Counted from the stretch's first letter, positions 7,835 to 17,406 are shown. The stretch: 43,495 bases of DNA from Methylophilaceae bacterium (GCA_009926205.1 RFPI01000005.1:1-43495), one strand, 5' to 3'. Translations and numbers: made by a program. Notes: a model not told the origin generated them from the letters alone.

Positions 7835-9256
7835 ATGATCAAAAAAATCATTCAGTCTTGGCTTGGAAACAAAAAAAAGTTATCGGACAAGCCATCATTG
7901 CAAGCGGGCCATGAAAATAGCCAAAACCATGGGTTGGACAAGGCCAAGATACACCACAAAAAAACCCATAGGATTGATAAAGGCCTGATTAGCGATGCCG
8001 CACTCAAGACTATTCAGGGTCTGCAAAAGTCAGGTCACAAAGCTTATATTGTGGGCGGCGCAGTCAGAGACTTGCTACTCAATCAACACCCCAAAGATTT
8101 TGATGTTGCAACGGATGCCACCCCTGAACAAGTAAGAAATATTTTTCGACGCTCGCGCATTATTGGTCGTCGCTTTCGCCTAGTCCATGTAATGTTTGGC
8201 TCAGAAATTATTGAGGTATCAACTTTCCGGGGGCATGCGCAAGACGAGCAGGATGACAGCAAAATCAACGAATCAGGTCGGATTATCCGAGATAATGTTT
8301 TTGGCAATATTGAACAAGATGCCACGCGCCGTGACTTTACCGCCAATGCCTTATATTACGATCCTCAGCAAGAGCACTTGATTGATTTCCACGACGGCCT
8401 TAAAGACATACAACAGGGGATTCTGCGCATCATCGGCGAACCTAAACAGCGTTATCGTGAAGACCCTGTGCGTATGCTAAGAGCGGTCAGACTCTCAGCT
8501 AAACTTGGACTGGATTTAGACAAAAAAACAGCTGCGCCCATCAGCGAGATGGCAGACGCATTATCTGAAGTCCCCCCTTCTCGATTATTTGATGAAATGC
8601 TTAAACTGTTTCTTTCTGGTCACGCGATGGAGAGCGCCAAAGCCTTGCGCAAATTTGGCCTCCATCATGGCTTACTTCCTCTGCTTGATGTCGTTCTTGA
8701 ACAACCATTAGGCGAGCGCTTTGTAAACCTCGCATTGGCCAATACTGACCAACGTGTCCTAAGTGGGAAAACAGTATCCCCTGCTTTTCTATTTGCTACG
8801 CTTTTGTGGCATGAGGTATTGGCCTCATGGCAGAAACATCAACAGCATCTGCCGCTAATGCCGGCCATCTTTGCGGCGATGGATGATGTGATCCGCATAC
8901 AAACAGATAAGCTGGCCATCCATAAACGGTTTACTGCTGGGATGCGAGAAATTTGGGCTATGCAAGCTCGCTTTGAATATCGTCAGGGGCGGCGTCCTTA
9001 TACATTATTAGAGCATCCAAGATTCCGTGCGGCTTACGACTTTTTTCTATTGCGCTGTGAGTCGGGGGAAATTGATGTAAGTATTGCGCAATGGTGGCAG
9101 CAGTTTGTCGAAGCGGACGCAAATTCTCGCGCTGCGATGGTATTGCCAGAAACAACAAAAAGTAAAAGTAAACGCAGACGCAGACGTAAAAGAAATGGTG
9201 GCCAAGCGGCTGACAACTCTGCGACAGGCGGGACAGATCAGCATGACGCCCATTGA
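7835..9256 (+). CDS. pcnB: Poly(A) polymerase I
   Basis: Adds 3' poly(A) tails to RNA, promoting its decay. The 473-residue protein has an N-terminal basic segment, then the class II nucleotidyltransferase head YIVGGAVRDLLL and KDFDVATDATP with the catalytic DxD, then VEVSTFRG-like ISTFRG and RRDFTANALYYD, and EDPVRMLRAVRLSAKLG, which separates PcnB from CCA-adding enzymes along with the long C-terminal domain. The tail is Arg/Lys-rich (SKSKRRRRRKR), usual for RNA-binding PcnB ends. Its last 14 nt overlap folK, the common pcnB-folK pair. Confidence 0.95.
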   Translation: MIKKIIQSWLGNKKKLSDKPSLQAGHENSQNHGLDKAKIHHKKTHRIDKGLISDAALKTIQGLQKSGHKAYIVGGAVRDLLLNQHPKDFDVATDATPEQVRNIFRRSRIIGRRFRLVHVMFGSEIIEVSTFRGHAQDEQDDSKINESGRIIRDNVFGNIEQDATRRDFTANALYYDPQQEHLIDFHDGLKDIQQGILRIIGEPKQRYREDPVRMLRAVRLSAKLGLDLDKKTAAPISEMADALSEVPPSRLFDEMLKLFLSGHAMESAKALRKFGLHHGLLPLLDVVLEQPLGERFVNLALANTDQRVLSGKTVSPAFLFATLLWHEVLASWQKHQQHLPLMPAIFAAMDDVIRIQTDKLAIHKRFTAGMREIWAMQARFEYRQGRRPYTLLEHPRFRAAYDFFLLRCESGEIDVSIAQWWQQFVEADANSRAAMVLPETTKSKSKRRRRRKRNGGQAADNSATGGTDQHDAH

Positions 9257-9749
9257 CCAGCAAGAAAAAATATCTGAACAGGCCTATATTGGCTTGGGAA
9301 GCAATCTAGAACAGCCGCAGCGCAATATACTTCAAGCTATCCAACTCATCTCAGAACACCCCCAAATTGAGCTAATTGCGACATCATCGCTTTATCAGAC
9401 GACTCCAGTAGGTTATCTAAATCAAGCTGACTTCATCAATGCGGTCATCAAAGTGAACACATGCTTAGATGCCATGAGCCTTTTACAAACTTTATTAGAC
9501 ATTGAGCAGCGGTTTGGTCGGCAGCGCCCCTTTAAGGATGCGCCACGTACATTAGATTTGGATTTGTTATTGTATGGCCAACTTGAGGTTGCGACCGAGC
9601 AACTCACACTGCCCCATCCGCGTATGCATCAGCGTGCTTTTGTGATGGTGCCCCTAAAAGAGATTGCGCCTGAGTTAATGCTCCCCAAAATAGGCAATGT
9701 TCAACAGATCGCCGAATCACTGGAAATTGATGGCATACATAAAATTTGA
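9243..9749 (+). CDS. folK: 2-amino-4-hydroxy-6-hydroxymethyldihydropteridine pyrophosphokinase
   Basis: HPPK of folate synthesis, 168 residues, transferring pyrophosphate from ATP to 6-hydroxymethyl-dihydropterin. Hallmarks are YIGLGSNLEQPQRN, SSLYQTTPVGYLNQADFINAV, LLDIEQRFGRQRPFKDAPRTLDLDLLLYG (split here by description only) and LPHPRMHQRAFVMVPL. ATG 9243 gives the normal family length; earlier in-frame starts lie within pcnB's Arg-rich tail. It overlaps the pcnB stop by 14 nt, so translation is likely coupled. Confidence 0.95.
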   Translation: MTPIDQQEKISEQAYIGLGSNLEQPQRNILQAIQLISEHPQIELIATSSLYQTTPVGYLNQADFINAVIKVNTCLDAMSLLQTLLDIEQRFGRQRPFKDAPRTLDLDLLLYGQLEVATEQLTLPHPRMHQRAFVMVPLKEIAPELMLPKIGNVQQIAESLEIDGIHKI

Positions 9750-9784
9750 ACCGTTTTCATCAAAATTCTTAGATAATATTACCC

Positions 9785-10441
9785 ATGAGTGCTAAGCAAA
9801 TTTTTCAAAAATATCCATATATAGTGGTTGAAGGCCCTATCGGCAGTGGTAAAACCACTTTGGCTAAAAAGCTGGCAGAGCGATTCCAAGTCAACCTGCT
9901 GCTAGAGAAGGCCGAAGAGAACCCTTTTCTTGAGCGCTTTTATCGTGACATGCCACGCTATGCACTGCCTGCGCAACTGCACTTTCTGTTTCAACGTGCG
10001 CAGCAATTACAAGATTTAACACAACAAGACATTTTTGGTGACGCTTTTGTCGCTGATTTTTTTATTGAAAAAGATCCTTTATTTGCCCGCATTAATCTTG
10101 CAGATGACGAATTTGATTTATACCAAACCATTTATCAAAAAATGCGCTTGCAAGCCTCTCAACCAAGTTTAGTCATCTATTTGCAAACACCCGTAGAAGA
10201 GTTACTGACCCGAGTGGAAGAGCGCAATATTCAGTATGAGCAGTCCATCTCCAGGGATTATCTGGCCAAGTTAGCTCAAGCTTATAGCGAGTTTTTTCAT
10301 AACTACGCATCTTCTCCTTTATTGATCGTCAACAACGAAAAATTAAATATCCTGACCAGCGAGGAGGCGATGGAATTGCTGATTGATCGAATTATGCAAA
10401 TGCAAAGCCAGCGCGAATTCTTCAACCCCAATCTCGATTGA
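9785..10441 (+). CDS. Deoxynucleoside (deoxyguanosine/deoxyadenosine type) kinase
   Basis: Deoxynucleoside kinase family protein of 218 residues that salvages deoxynucleosides. It shows the P-loop VVEGPIGSGKTTLAKKLAE (residues about 14-32), LLLEKAEENPFLERFY, the substrate-site LHFLFQRAQQL, DFFIEKDPLFA and the lid VEERNIQYEQSISRDYL. Betaproteobacteria commonly carry such a gene between folK and panB, as here. The exact nucleoside preference cannot be read from sequence. Its stop touches the panB region directly. Confidence 0.9.
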   Translation: MSAKQIFQKYPYIVVEGPIGSGKTTLAKKLAERFQVNLLLEKAEENPFLERFYRDMPRYALPAQLHFLFQRAQQLQDLTQQDIFGDAFVADFFIEKDPLFARINLADDEFDLYQTIYQKMRLQASQPSLVIYLQTPVEELLTRVEERNIQYEQSISRDYLAKLAQAYSEFFHNYASSPLLIVNNEKLNILTSEEAMELLIDRIMQMQSQREFFNPNLD

Positions 10442-10455
10442 GCCTTGGTACAGCA

Positions 10456-11262
10456 ATGATAGCTAGCAAGCTGATGCAGTTTAAACAGAGCGGTGAAAAG
10501 CTCGCCATGCTGACATGTTACGACGCCACTTTCGCCAAGCTGATGGTGGAACAAGGGGTCGACATCCTGCTCGTGGGAGACTCTTTAGGCATGGTATTAC
10601 AAGGTCAAGCGGATACCCTGAAGGTCAGCATCCAAGAGATGGCCTATCACACCAGCATGGTGAGAGCCGGAGCTCCGCATGCAATGATAGTGACGGATAT
10701 GCCCGCTAACAGTTATGAACATCAATCTGCGGACGCTCTTCGCAATGCTCAAGCACTCCTAGCTGCCGGTGCAGATATGGTCAAAATTGAAGGCGGCGGC
10801 AATACCATAGCCTGCACAAAATATCTAGTTGATCACGGGATTCCTGTTTGTGGTCATTTGGGGTTTACTCCCCAGTCTGTCCATCAATTGGGTGGCTATA
10901 AAATTCAAGGCAAAACGGACATGCAAGCACACCAAATTTTGCATGATGCGCTCGCCTTACAAGAGGCTGGCGCTAGCCTATTAGTGCTGGAAATGATTCC
11001 AGCAGCATTGGCTAGCCAAATCACCGCCGCCCTCTCCATTGCGACGATAGGCATAGGGGCTGGCGTAAATTGCGATGGTCAAGTATTGGTATTACATGAT
11101 TTGTTAGGCATATATACTGGCCCGGCTTCTGGAAAGACTTTCAAGTCGCCACGTTTTGTCAAAAACTTTTTATCAGCGCATGGCAGCATACAAAGTGCAA
11201 TCAGCCACTATGTGCAGGCTGTGAAAACAGCTGAATTTCCAGGCAAAGAACATAGTTACTAA
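10456..11262 (+). CDS. panB: 3-methyl-2-oxobutanoate hydroxymethyltransferase
   Basis: Ketopantoate hydroxymethyltransferase, first committed step of pantothenate synthesis, using 5,10-methylene-THF. 268 residues from ATG 10456. Motifs: LAMLTCYDATFAKL, DILLVGDSLGMVLQG (Mg/substrate), VKIEGGG, GIPVCGHLGFTPQSVH and TIGIGAGVNCDGQVLV. An in-frame TTG at 10438 would overlap the kinase stop by 4 nt (TTGA) and add six residues; neither start has a clear ribosome binding site, so translation may be coupled to the kinase gene. Followed by panC after 25 nt. Confidence 0.95.
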   Translation: MIASKLMQFKQSGEKLAMLTCYDATFAKLMVEQGVDILLVGDSLGMVLQGQADTLKVSIQEMAYHTSMVRAGAPHAMIVTDMPANSYEHQSADALRNAQALLAAGADMVKIEGGGNTIACTKYLVDHGIPVCGHLGFTPQSVHQLGGYKIQGKTDMQAHQILHDALALQEAGASLLVLEMIPAALASQITAALSIATIGIGAGVNCDGQVLVLHDLLGIYTGPASGKTFKSPRFVKNFLSAHGSIQSAISHYVQAVKTAEFPGKEHSY

Positions 11263-11287
11263 GTTTGATTGATAAAGGCGAGTTCAG

Positions 11288-12154
11288 ATGCAAGTCATCA
11301 CCGACGAAAAAACACTCAGACAAACGCTGAAAGGTGCTGAGAAAATTGCCTTGGTCCCTACCATGGGTAATCTACACCAAGGACATATCAGCTTGGTCAA
11401 ACAAGCCCTTGCTACAGGCGCCAAGGTTGTGGTCAGTATTTATGTTAACCCCTTGCAATTTGGCCCCAAAGAAGACTTCAGCCGCTACCCTAGGACTTTG
11501 CAACAAGATTTATCACTATTGCAAAACGAAGGGGTCGACATTGTTTTTGCTCCTGACCATCTTACGATGTACCCAAACTTTGACAGTACCCAGCAAAGCA
11601 CTGGACAGCAAGTGATGATCGCTTTGCCAGAAGTTGCCAACCATCTGTGTGGCGCCCACAGACCTGGTCATTTCAATGGGGTAGCCACTGTCGTCTTGAA
11701 GTTATTTAACTTGGTTTTTAGCAATGGCTGTTTAGAGCCCATCGCAGTCTTTGGCAAAAAAGACTATCAACAGCTTTGGTTGATAAAAATGATGGTGCAA
11801 CAGCTCAATTTACCTATCACTATTTTGTCTGGCGAAACGATGCGCAACCCTAGCGGCTTGGCAATGAGCTCACGCAATGGCTACTTGACCGCAGAACAAC
11901 AACAGCAAGCCAGTTCAATGTATCAAGTGTTACAACAAGTAGCACAGGGCCTGCAGCAAAAGCCAGATTTTGCTTATTGGCAGCAATGGGCCAAACAATC
12001 ATTGGTTGAACAGGGCTGGCAGCTAGACTATATTGAGATATGCCAGCAACACAGCCTGCAAGCTGCGCAAAAAGAGGATAAGGATATTGTGATTTTGGCT
12101 GCTGGCTACATCGCCAATACTAGACTGATAGATAATTTGGAATGTAATCTGTAA
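11288..12154 (+). CDS. panC: Pantothenate synthetase (pantoate-beta-alanine ligase)
   Basis: Joins pantoate and beta-alanine with ATP. 288 residues with the nucleotidyl-transferase signatures LVPTMGNLHQGHISLV (HIGH-like), SIYVNPLQFGPKEDFSRYPR, GHFNGVATVVLKLF, AVFGKKDYQQLWLIKMMV and MSSRNGYLT (KMSKS-like). The C-terminal domain ends about where the family ends. In operon with panB; it supplies the substrate path that meets PanD's beta-alanine. Confidence 0.96.
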   Translation: MQVITDEKTLRQTLKGAEKIALVPTMGNLHQGHISLVKQALATGAKVVVSIYVNPLQFGPKEDFSRYPRTLQQDLSLLQNEGVDIVFAPDHLTMYPNFDSTQQSTGQQVMIALPEVANHLCGAHRPGHFNGVATVVLKLFNLVFSNGCLEPIAVFGKKDYQQLWLIKMMVQQLNLPITILSGETMRNPSGLAMSSRNGYLTAEQQQQASSMYQVLQQVAQGLQQKPDFAYWQQWAKQSLVEQGWQLDYIEICQQHSLQAAQKEDKDIVILAAGYIANTRLIDNLECNL

Positions 12155-12182
12155 TTACAGGCGCACCATTCTGATAAAAATT

Positions 12183-12210
12183 TTGCGCAGCAACAACTTA
12201 GCCATATAAT
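12183..12210 (+). promoter_or_regulatory. Candidate promoter for panD
   Basis: A perfect TATAAT at 12205-12210 with a weak -35-like TTGCGC at 12183-12188 (16 bp spacing), 56 nt before the panD ATG. It lies in the longest gap of the pan cluster and suggests that panD also has its own promoter. Confidence 0.4.
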
Positions 12211-12265
12211 ATGCGTCCTTTTTTAATGCGCACTAAGCGTGCACACTCTGGGAATAAGGGGAAAT

Positions 12266-12646
12266 ATGCAAAGAACCATGCTCAAATCCAAGTTGCATCG
12301 GGTGCGTTGTACACATTCCGAATTGGACTATGAAGGTTCCTGTGCGATTGATGAGTTGTTGTTAGAAGCAGCAGACATCAAAGAGTATCAGCAAATCGAC
12401 ATCTACAACATCAATAATGGCGAACGTTTCACTACCTATGCAATTCGTGCACAGCGTGGATCCGGTATTATTTCTGTGAACGGTGCTGCAGCGCGCAAGG
12501 CAAATCCAGGGCACCTGTTAATTATTGCTAGCTATGCGGTTTATAACGAGGTTGAGCTCAGTACTTTCAAGCCACAACTAGTTTATGTAGATAGCAATAA
12601 CCGTATCGTTGACCAACGTCACGACATACCTGTCCAAGCTGCTTAA
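12266..12646 (+). CDS. panD: Aspartate 1-decarboxylase
   Basis: Makes beta-alanine from aspartate. 126 residues, exactly the usual length. The pyruvoyl precursor cleavage site Gly24-Ser25 is present in YEGSCAID, with K9, and the active-site stretch [11 protein letters not shown] and [18 protein letters not shown] ends about 6 nt before ATG 12266, which fixes the start. With panB and panC it completes pantothenate synthesis in one cluster apart from ketopantoate reductase (PanE), which is not in this window. Confidence 0.97.
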   Translation: MQRTMLKSKLHRVRCTHSELDYEGSCAIDELLLEAADIKEYQQIDIYNINNGERFTTYAIRAQRGSGIISVNGAAARKANPGHLLIIASYAVYNEVELSTFKPQLVYVDSNNRIVDQRHDIPVQAA

Positions 12647-12677
12647 GCTTGGTCATCGCTGAAAGTACCGCTATTTA

Positions 12678-13037
12678 ATGGAATTAGAAAAAATCAAGCA
12701 AGCTGTGGTTGACGCCATAGAAGACATCAAAGGCTTTGATATCAATGTCATGGATGTGAGAAAACTCACCTCTATGGCGAGTTACATGATTATCGCCAGC
12801 GCCAGCTCATCACGCCAATCTAAAGCACTTGCTCATAACGTGAGCGAAAAACTTAAAGCACTGGGTGTTGCCACCCAAGGCATAGAAGGTGAGCGTGAGG
12901 GGGAGTGGGTACTATTGGATTTGGGCGAGGTCATCGTGCACATTATGTTGCCTACAGCACGCGCTTACTACAATCTTGAGCAATTGTGGGGCGCTACACA
13001 AGATTCTAGACAAAGCGCGGCACGCGCCACTCCGTAG
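12678..13037 (+). CDS. rsfS: Ribosomal silencing factor RsfS
   Basis: Binds ribosomal protein L14 and blocks subunit joining in starvation. 119 residues; motifs DINVMDVRKLTSMASYMIIA, SSRQSKALAHNV, EGEREGEWVLLDLGEVIVHIM and RAYYNLEQLW are those of the family (Iojap/YbeB). It is followed by rlmH after 11 nt, the standard rsfS-rlmH pair; nadD, often upstream, is absent here and panD occupies that place. Confidence 0.96.
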   Translation: MELEKIKQAVVDAIEDIKGFDINVMDVRKLTSMASYMIIASASSSRQSKALAHNVSEKLKALGVATQGIEGEREGEWVLLDLGEVIVHIMLPTARAYYNLEQLWGATQDSRQSAARATP

Positions 13038-13048
13038 AAGATTCAACC

Positions 13049-13516
13049 TTGAAGCTGCGCATTATTAGCGTAGGTCACAAAATGCCTGACTGGGTGAATC
13101 AAGCCTGTCAGGACTATCTCAAACGTATGCCCAGAGAAATGCAGCTTGATATTGTCGAAATCAAGCCGGACAAACGCGCTGCAGGAAAAAATTCCCATAC
13201 TGTCCAGCAAGCAGAGGCCAAGCGGATTTTGGAAGCCTGCGGTCAAGACTATCGCGTTGTACTCGATGAACATGGTCAGCAAATCAGTACTCAGCAACTG
13301 GCTACACAAATGCAAGACTGGCAACAGTTGGGCAAAAATGTCAGTCTTATCATCGGAGGTGCCGATGGTTTGGATGCATCCATTATTGCCTCTGCGAATT
13401 TTGTTTGGGGGCTTTCCAAACTTACCCTGCCGCATGCCATGGTGCGTGTGTTAGTCAGCGAGCAGATTTATCGGGCTTGGAGCATCATTCAGCAACATCC
13501 TTATCATCGAGAATAG
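13049..13516 (+). CDS. rlmH: 23S rRNA (pseudouridine1915-N3)-methyltransferase
   Basis: SPOUT methyltransferase that modifies pseudouridine 1915 in helix 69 of 23S rRNA. 155 residues, as in the family. Motifs: KLRIISVGHKMPDWVNQAC, YRVVLDEHGQ, SLIIGGADGLD (SAM knot) and YRAWSIIQQHPYHRE at the C terminus. The start is TTG at 13049: the family N terminus begins exactly here and there is no ATG nearby. Confidence 0.96.
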   Translation: MKLRIISVGHKMPDWVNQACQDYLKRMPREMQLDIVEIKPDKRAAGKNSHTVQQAEAKRILEACGQDYRVVLDEHGQQISTQQLATQMQDWQQLGKNVSLIIGGADGLDASIIASANFVWGLSKLTLPHAMVRVLVSEQIYRAWSIIQQHPYHRE

Positions 13517-13604
13517 TGTGTGACCCTTGCAAGACAAATCTGATTGAGCTTTGCAACTTATGGATTTTTAATGGGTCTGCTGATGAATATTAAAAGGACT
13601 ATGC

Positions 13605-15038
13605 ATGAGCCAATTCACTCGTTCTCTGGTCTGGTTTAGACGCGACTTACGCGACTATGACCACGCCGCCCTGTATCAAGCCCTAAGCCAATCTGAGCAA
13701 GTATATTGCGTGTTTGTTTTCGATCGCGCCATCTTGGACCAACTTAAGCAGCGTGCTGATAGGCGGGTGGAATTTATTTGGCATGCGGTCCAAGAATTAA
13801 AACAGGCGCTTCAGCAACATGGCGGCGATTTGATAGTGCGTTATGGCGACGCTAAAGAAGAAATCGTCAATCTAGCAAAACAACTGCAAGTCCAAGCCAT
13901 ATTGAGCAATCGTGACTACGAGCCCACAGCTATCTCTCGCGACCAATGGGTGGCGGATGCATTGGGATCACTAGGAATTGCTTTTGAGCAATTCAAAGAT
14001 CAAGTGATGTTTGAACAGGATGAGATATTAAGTCTTCAGGGCAAACCATACTCAGTATTTACCCCATACAAAAATGCCGTTTTAAAACAACTCAGTGATC
14101 AACAATTACTGCCCTACCCTGTCGATGATCACTGGCACAAACTAGCCAAAATAACAGAGCCCGAGATTCCATCTCTAGAGAGCATGGGCTTCACGCAAAG
14201 CAATCTAAGCGAATTAAAGATGCCTCTCGGAATGTCAGGCGCACAAACATTGTGGCAAGACTTTCAACATCGTATGGGTTTATATGCCGAACAGCGCAAC
14301 TTTCCTGCAGTCAAAGGCCCTTCGTATCTCTCCGTTCATTTGCGTTTTGGCACAATTTCTGTGCGACAGTTGGCGCGCTTTGCGCTGCAGCAACATAACC
14401 AAGGAGCGCAAACTTGGCTAAACGAACTGATATGGCGCGATTTCTATTTTCAAATACTCTACCATCGGCCTGACTTAGGCTCGGGCAAATCCTTTAAAGC
14501 AGAATTTGACCGTTTACCCTTTCCTAATCGAGAAGATTGGTTCCAAGCTTGGTGTCAGGGGAATACAGGCTTTCCAATCATCGATGCTGCCATGCGTCAA
14601 TTGAATCAAACTGGTTATATGCACAACCGTTTGCGTATGGTGGTCGCGAGCTTTTTGGTCAAAGATTTGCTTATTGATTGGCGTTGGGGTGAGCGTTATT
14701 TTGCAGAAAATCTGATTGATTTTGATTTAAGTGCAAATAATGGTGGCTGGCAATGGGCGGCTTCAACCGGATGCGATGCACAACCTTGGTTTAGGATATT
14801 CAACCCCATCAGTCAATCGGAAAAGTTTGATGCTGACGGTAAGTTCATTCGCAAATATGTCCCGGAGCTTGCCAACTGTAACCATAAAGAGATTCATGCG
14901 CCTTGGCTGATTCCCCCTCTAAGACGCCAAGAGATTAACTTAGTCATCGGGAAAAATTACCCTGCACCCGTCGTCGAACACAGCGAGCAGAGAGCTTTGG
15001 CACTCGCTTTATACAAAAATGCGACAAGTGTTGCTTAA
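13605..15038 (+). CDS. phrB: Deoxyribodipyrimidine photo-lyase
   Basis: Light-driven repair of cyclobutane pyrimidine dimers, class I CPD photolyase, 477 residues. N-terminal antenna domain begins LVWFRRDLRDYDHAAL; the FAD domain contains LIWRDFYFQILYHRPDLG, GNTGFPIIDAAMRQLNQTGYMHNRLRMVVASFL and WQWAASTGCDAQPWFRIFNP, the photolyase hallmark with conserved Trp residues. AAAGGA lies 7 nt before the ATG. It looks like a single-gene unit between rlmH and mlaA. Confidence 0.95.
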   Translation: MSQFTRSLVWFRRDLRDYDHAALYQALSQSEQVYCVFVFDRAILDQLKQRADRRVEFIWHAVQELKQALQQHGGDLIVRYGDAKEEIVNLAKQLQVQAILSNRDYEPTAISRDQWVADALGSLGIAFEQFKDQVMFEQDEILSLQGKPYSVFTPYKNAVLKQLSDQQLLPYPVDDHWHKLAKITEPEIPSLESMGFTQSNLSELKMPLGMSGAQTLWQDFQHRMGLYAEQRNFPAVKGPSYLSVHLRFGTISVRQLARFALQQHNQGAQTWLNELIWRDFYFQILYHRPDLGSGKSFKAEFDRLPFPNREDWFQAWCQGNTGFPIIDAAMRQLNQTGYMHNRLRMVVASFLVKDLLIDWRWGERYFAENLIDFDLSANNGGWQWAASTGCDAQPWFRIFNPISQSEKFDADGKFIRKYVPELANCNHKEIHAPWLIPPLRRQEINLVIGKNYPAPVVEHSEQRALALALYKNATSVA

Positions 15039-15135
15039 GACCAACAAATGGCTAGACTTTTGTGAGGCAATCAGATAAAGTTCGCTATAGTTTTGACTAG
15101 TGTTTAAATCAAACAAACCCTATAGAAAGTTTGGA

Positions 15136-15873
15136 ATGTCTAAAAAGTTTTTAAGCTTTATTACCGCACTGTTGCTCGCCATGACCTTAGCCGGCTGTTC
15201 CTCGACCTCGGACAAAGACCCGCTAGAGCCGATGAACCGTGGAATCTACAAATTCAATGATGTCGCTGACAAGGCAGTATTCAAACCGGTGGCTAGTGGA
15301 TACAAAGCGATTGCCCCAACACCCGTCAGAGCTGGTATCAACAACTTCTTCAACAACTTAAGCAACGTGGTCACAATTGTGAATCAATTGCTTCAGTTCA
15401 AATTTAGCAAAGCGGCTGAAACGACTGGACGTTTTGTGGTGAATACCACGGTAGGTATTCTCGGTTTTATTGATGTTGCCTCCAGAACAGGAATTAGCAA
15501 CTATCGCGAAGACTTTGGCCAAACCCTGGGTTATTGGGGTGTAGGAACGGGCCCATACTTAGTACTCCCTTTCTTAGGCCCAAGCAATTTACGTGATACA
15601 TTCGGTTTGGTGACAGACTGGTTCTACTTCGATCCATTGGGATATATCGAAGAGCCAAGAACTAGAAACGTCTTATTGGTTACTAAATTTATTGATAAAC
15701 GTGCGGACTTGCTTCCTGGTTCTGACTTGCTTGATGAAGCTGCATTAGATCCATACGCCTTTATGCGTGACGCTTACTCTCAACGTCGTATCAACCTGAT
15801 TTCTGATGGCGCAGTCACAGAACAGATTGAAGATAGTGCAGAAGATTTAGATACTGCAACCGAATCCAAGTAA
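15136..15873 (+). CDS. mlaA: MlaA (VacJ) outer-membrane phospholipid-transport lipoprotein
   Basis: Outer-membrane component of the Mla retrograde phospholipid transport system, 245 residues. It has a lipoprotein signal with lipobox LAGC (cysteine at about residue 21), DPLEPMNRGIYKFND at the mature N terminus, FFNNLSNVVTIVNQLLQ, EDFGQTLGYWGVGTGPYLVLP and the acidic tail. The ATG at 15136 yields a proper signal peptide; a GTG at 15100 would put twelve residues ahead of it. The other mla genes are not in the window. A terminator follows directly. Confidence 0.94.
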   Translation: MSKKFLSFITALLLAMTLAGCSSTSDKDPLEPMNRGIYKFNDVADKAVFKPVASGYKAIAPTPVRAGINNFFNNLSNVVTIVNQLLQFKFSKAAETTGRFVVNTTVGILGFIDVASRTGISNYREDFGQTLGYWGVGTGPYLVLPFLGPSNLRDTFGLVTDWFYFDPLGYIEEPRTRNVLLVTKFIDKRADLLPGSDLLDEAALDPYAFMRDAYSQRRINLISDGAVTEQIEDSAEDLDTATESK

Positions 15874-15884
15874 CCTGTAAAAAT

Positions 15885-15912
15885 AAAAAAGGGGCATTCA
15901 GCCCCTTTTTTA
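15885..15912 (+). terminator. Intrinsic terminator after mlaA
   Basis: GGGGC (15891-15895), loop ATTCA, GCCCC (15901-15905), with six A before and seven T after; it can also act for the convergent pmbA gene ending at 15945. Confidence 0.85.
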
Positions 15913-15944
15913 TTGCCTATAGCGCTTAAAATCGTTGAATCTAT

Positions 15945-17285
15945 TTATTTTCCTGCCACCGTCATTTGCTCGATCAACACAGATCCTATCTGCTTTGAAC
16001 CAGAAATGAGTGTGTCATTGGCAATCGCAACGATTTGTTTAAACATGGTAGATAGGTTACCAGCGATGGTAATTTCCTCCACTGGATATGCAATCTTTCC
16101 GTTCTCCACCCAAAATCCTGCCGCGCCTCTGGAATAATCTCCCGTCACCATATTGACGCCCTGACCCAATAACTCTGTGACCAATAAACCGGTTCCCATT
16201 AATTGCAGCAGACCTTCAAAATCATAGTCTTGTGACTGCACAATCAGATTGTGATTACCGCCGGCATTGCCCGTCGTCTGCATGCCCAGCTTACGGGCTG
16301 AGTAACTCGACAACATATACCCTTGCAATACACCTTGGTCTATCAAAGTGCGAGGCTGCGTCTCCACCCCCTCATAGTCAAAAGGGCTACTTGCTAGACC
16401 TCCAGGAATGTGGGGATCCTCAAGTATGGTGACACAGGGAGACATCACGGACTGATGTAGAGTGTCTTTTAAAAACGAGCTGTCACGATATAAATTCCCA
16501 CCAGAGATGGCTGACACCAAATGCGATATTAGACTTGCAGCGATAGGTGCCTCGAATATGACAGGCACTTGCTTGGTCTTGATGCTACGACCATTTAGTC
16601 TTCTCACTGTTCGCTCACCTGCTATTTGTCCAACCTGTGCCGGACTTAGCAAAGCGTTAGCATCGCGTGCTGTGGTGTACCAATAGTCGCGTTGCATCTG
16701 CTTACGATACTCGGCTATGACAGAACATGAAATGCCATGTCGAGAGCTAGCGTAGCCATCGTTAAAGCCCAGACTATTCGCGTAGGCGAATAAACTTTGA
16801 TGGGTAGAGACAGCGGCGCCCTCGGAATTGCTGATGCGTTTATCCACTTGCAGCGCAGCTGCCTCACATTCTCGAGCAAGGGCAATCGCCTGCTCTACGC
16901 TCAAATGCCATGGATGATGCAAGGCTAAATCAAGGGGTTGTTTGGCCAAACGCTCTGCTTGCGCGAGACCACAGAACTCATCGCTGGCCGTATAGCGTGC
17001 GATATTACAAGCAGCCTCAACGGTATCTTGCAAAGCCTGAGGACTCAAATCTGAAGAACTGGCAGTGCCCTTTTGTTGCCCAAAATAGACGGTTACATTC
17101 ACACCTTTATCTTGGGTATATTCTATGGTCTCGACCTCATCCAACCTTACTGAGATATCTTGACCAAAACCGACACTCACTTCGGACTCTACCGCGCTAG
17201 CACCCTGAAGGCTGGCCATACGAATGACCGTTTCATTCATTTGTTTCAATTCTTCTAGTGAGAAATTAAATCCCGCGACGCTCAT
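15945..17285 (-). CDS. pmbA: Metalloprotease PmbA/TldE
   Basis: Subunit of the TldD/TldE protease, 446 residues, cytoplasmic. TldE is the non-catalytic partner and here lacks the HExxxH motif of TldD. Visible family stretches: VRLDEVETIEYTQDKGVNVTVYFG, SNSEGAAVSTHQSLFAYANSLGF, GGLASSPFDYEGVETQPR, GNAGGNHNLIV and GQGVNMVTGDYSRGAAGFWVENG near the end, with a long conserved C terminus. Divergent from darP, the common arrangement in proteobacteria. tldD is not in the window. Confidence 0.95.
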   Translation of the reverse strand: MSVAGFNFSLEELKQMNETVIRMASLQGASAVESEVSVGFGQDISVRLDEVETIEYTQDKGVNVTVYFGQQKGTASSSDLSPQALQDTVEAACNIARYTASDEFCGLAQAERLAKQPLDLALHHPWHLSVEQAIALARECEAAALQVDKRISNSEGAAVSTHQSLFAYANSLGFNDGYASSRHGISCSVIAEYRKQMQRDYWYTTARDANALLSPAQVGQIAGERTVRRLNGRSIKTKQVPVIFEAPIAASLISHLVSAISGGNLYRDSSFLKDTLHQSVMSPCVTILEDPHIPGGLASSPFDYEGVETQPRTLIDQGVLQGYMLSSYSARKLGMQTTGNAGGNHNLIVQSQDYDFEGLLQLMGTGLLVTELLGQGVNMVTGDYSRGAAGFWVENGKIAYPVEEITIAGNLSTMFKQIVAIANDTLISGSKQIGSVLIEQMTVAGK

Positions 17286-17406
17286 AAAATCCTATAGTAA
17301 AAAAAGTCATGCCACACCGACAACGCAGGCGATTAGCAAAAGCTGATATGATACCGCACTATAATGGCTTTCATGAGCCACGCTTGGATAAGATAATCGC
17401 TTTAGT

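Noticed and set aside
9034-9263. Several short antisense frames at the pcnB-folK junction
   Set aside because: They mirror the Arg/Lys-rich PcnB tail and give runs of Leu, Phe and Ser; no gene signals.
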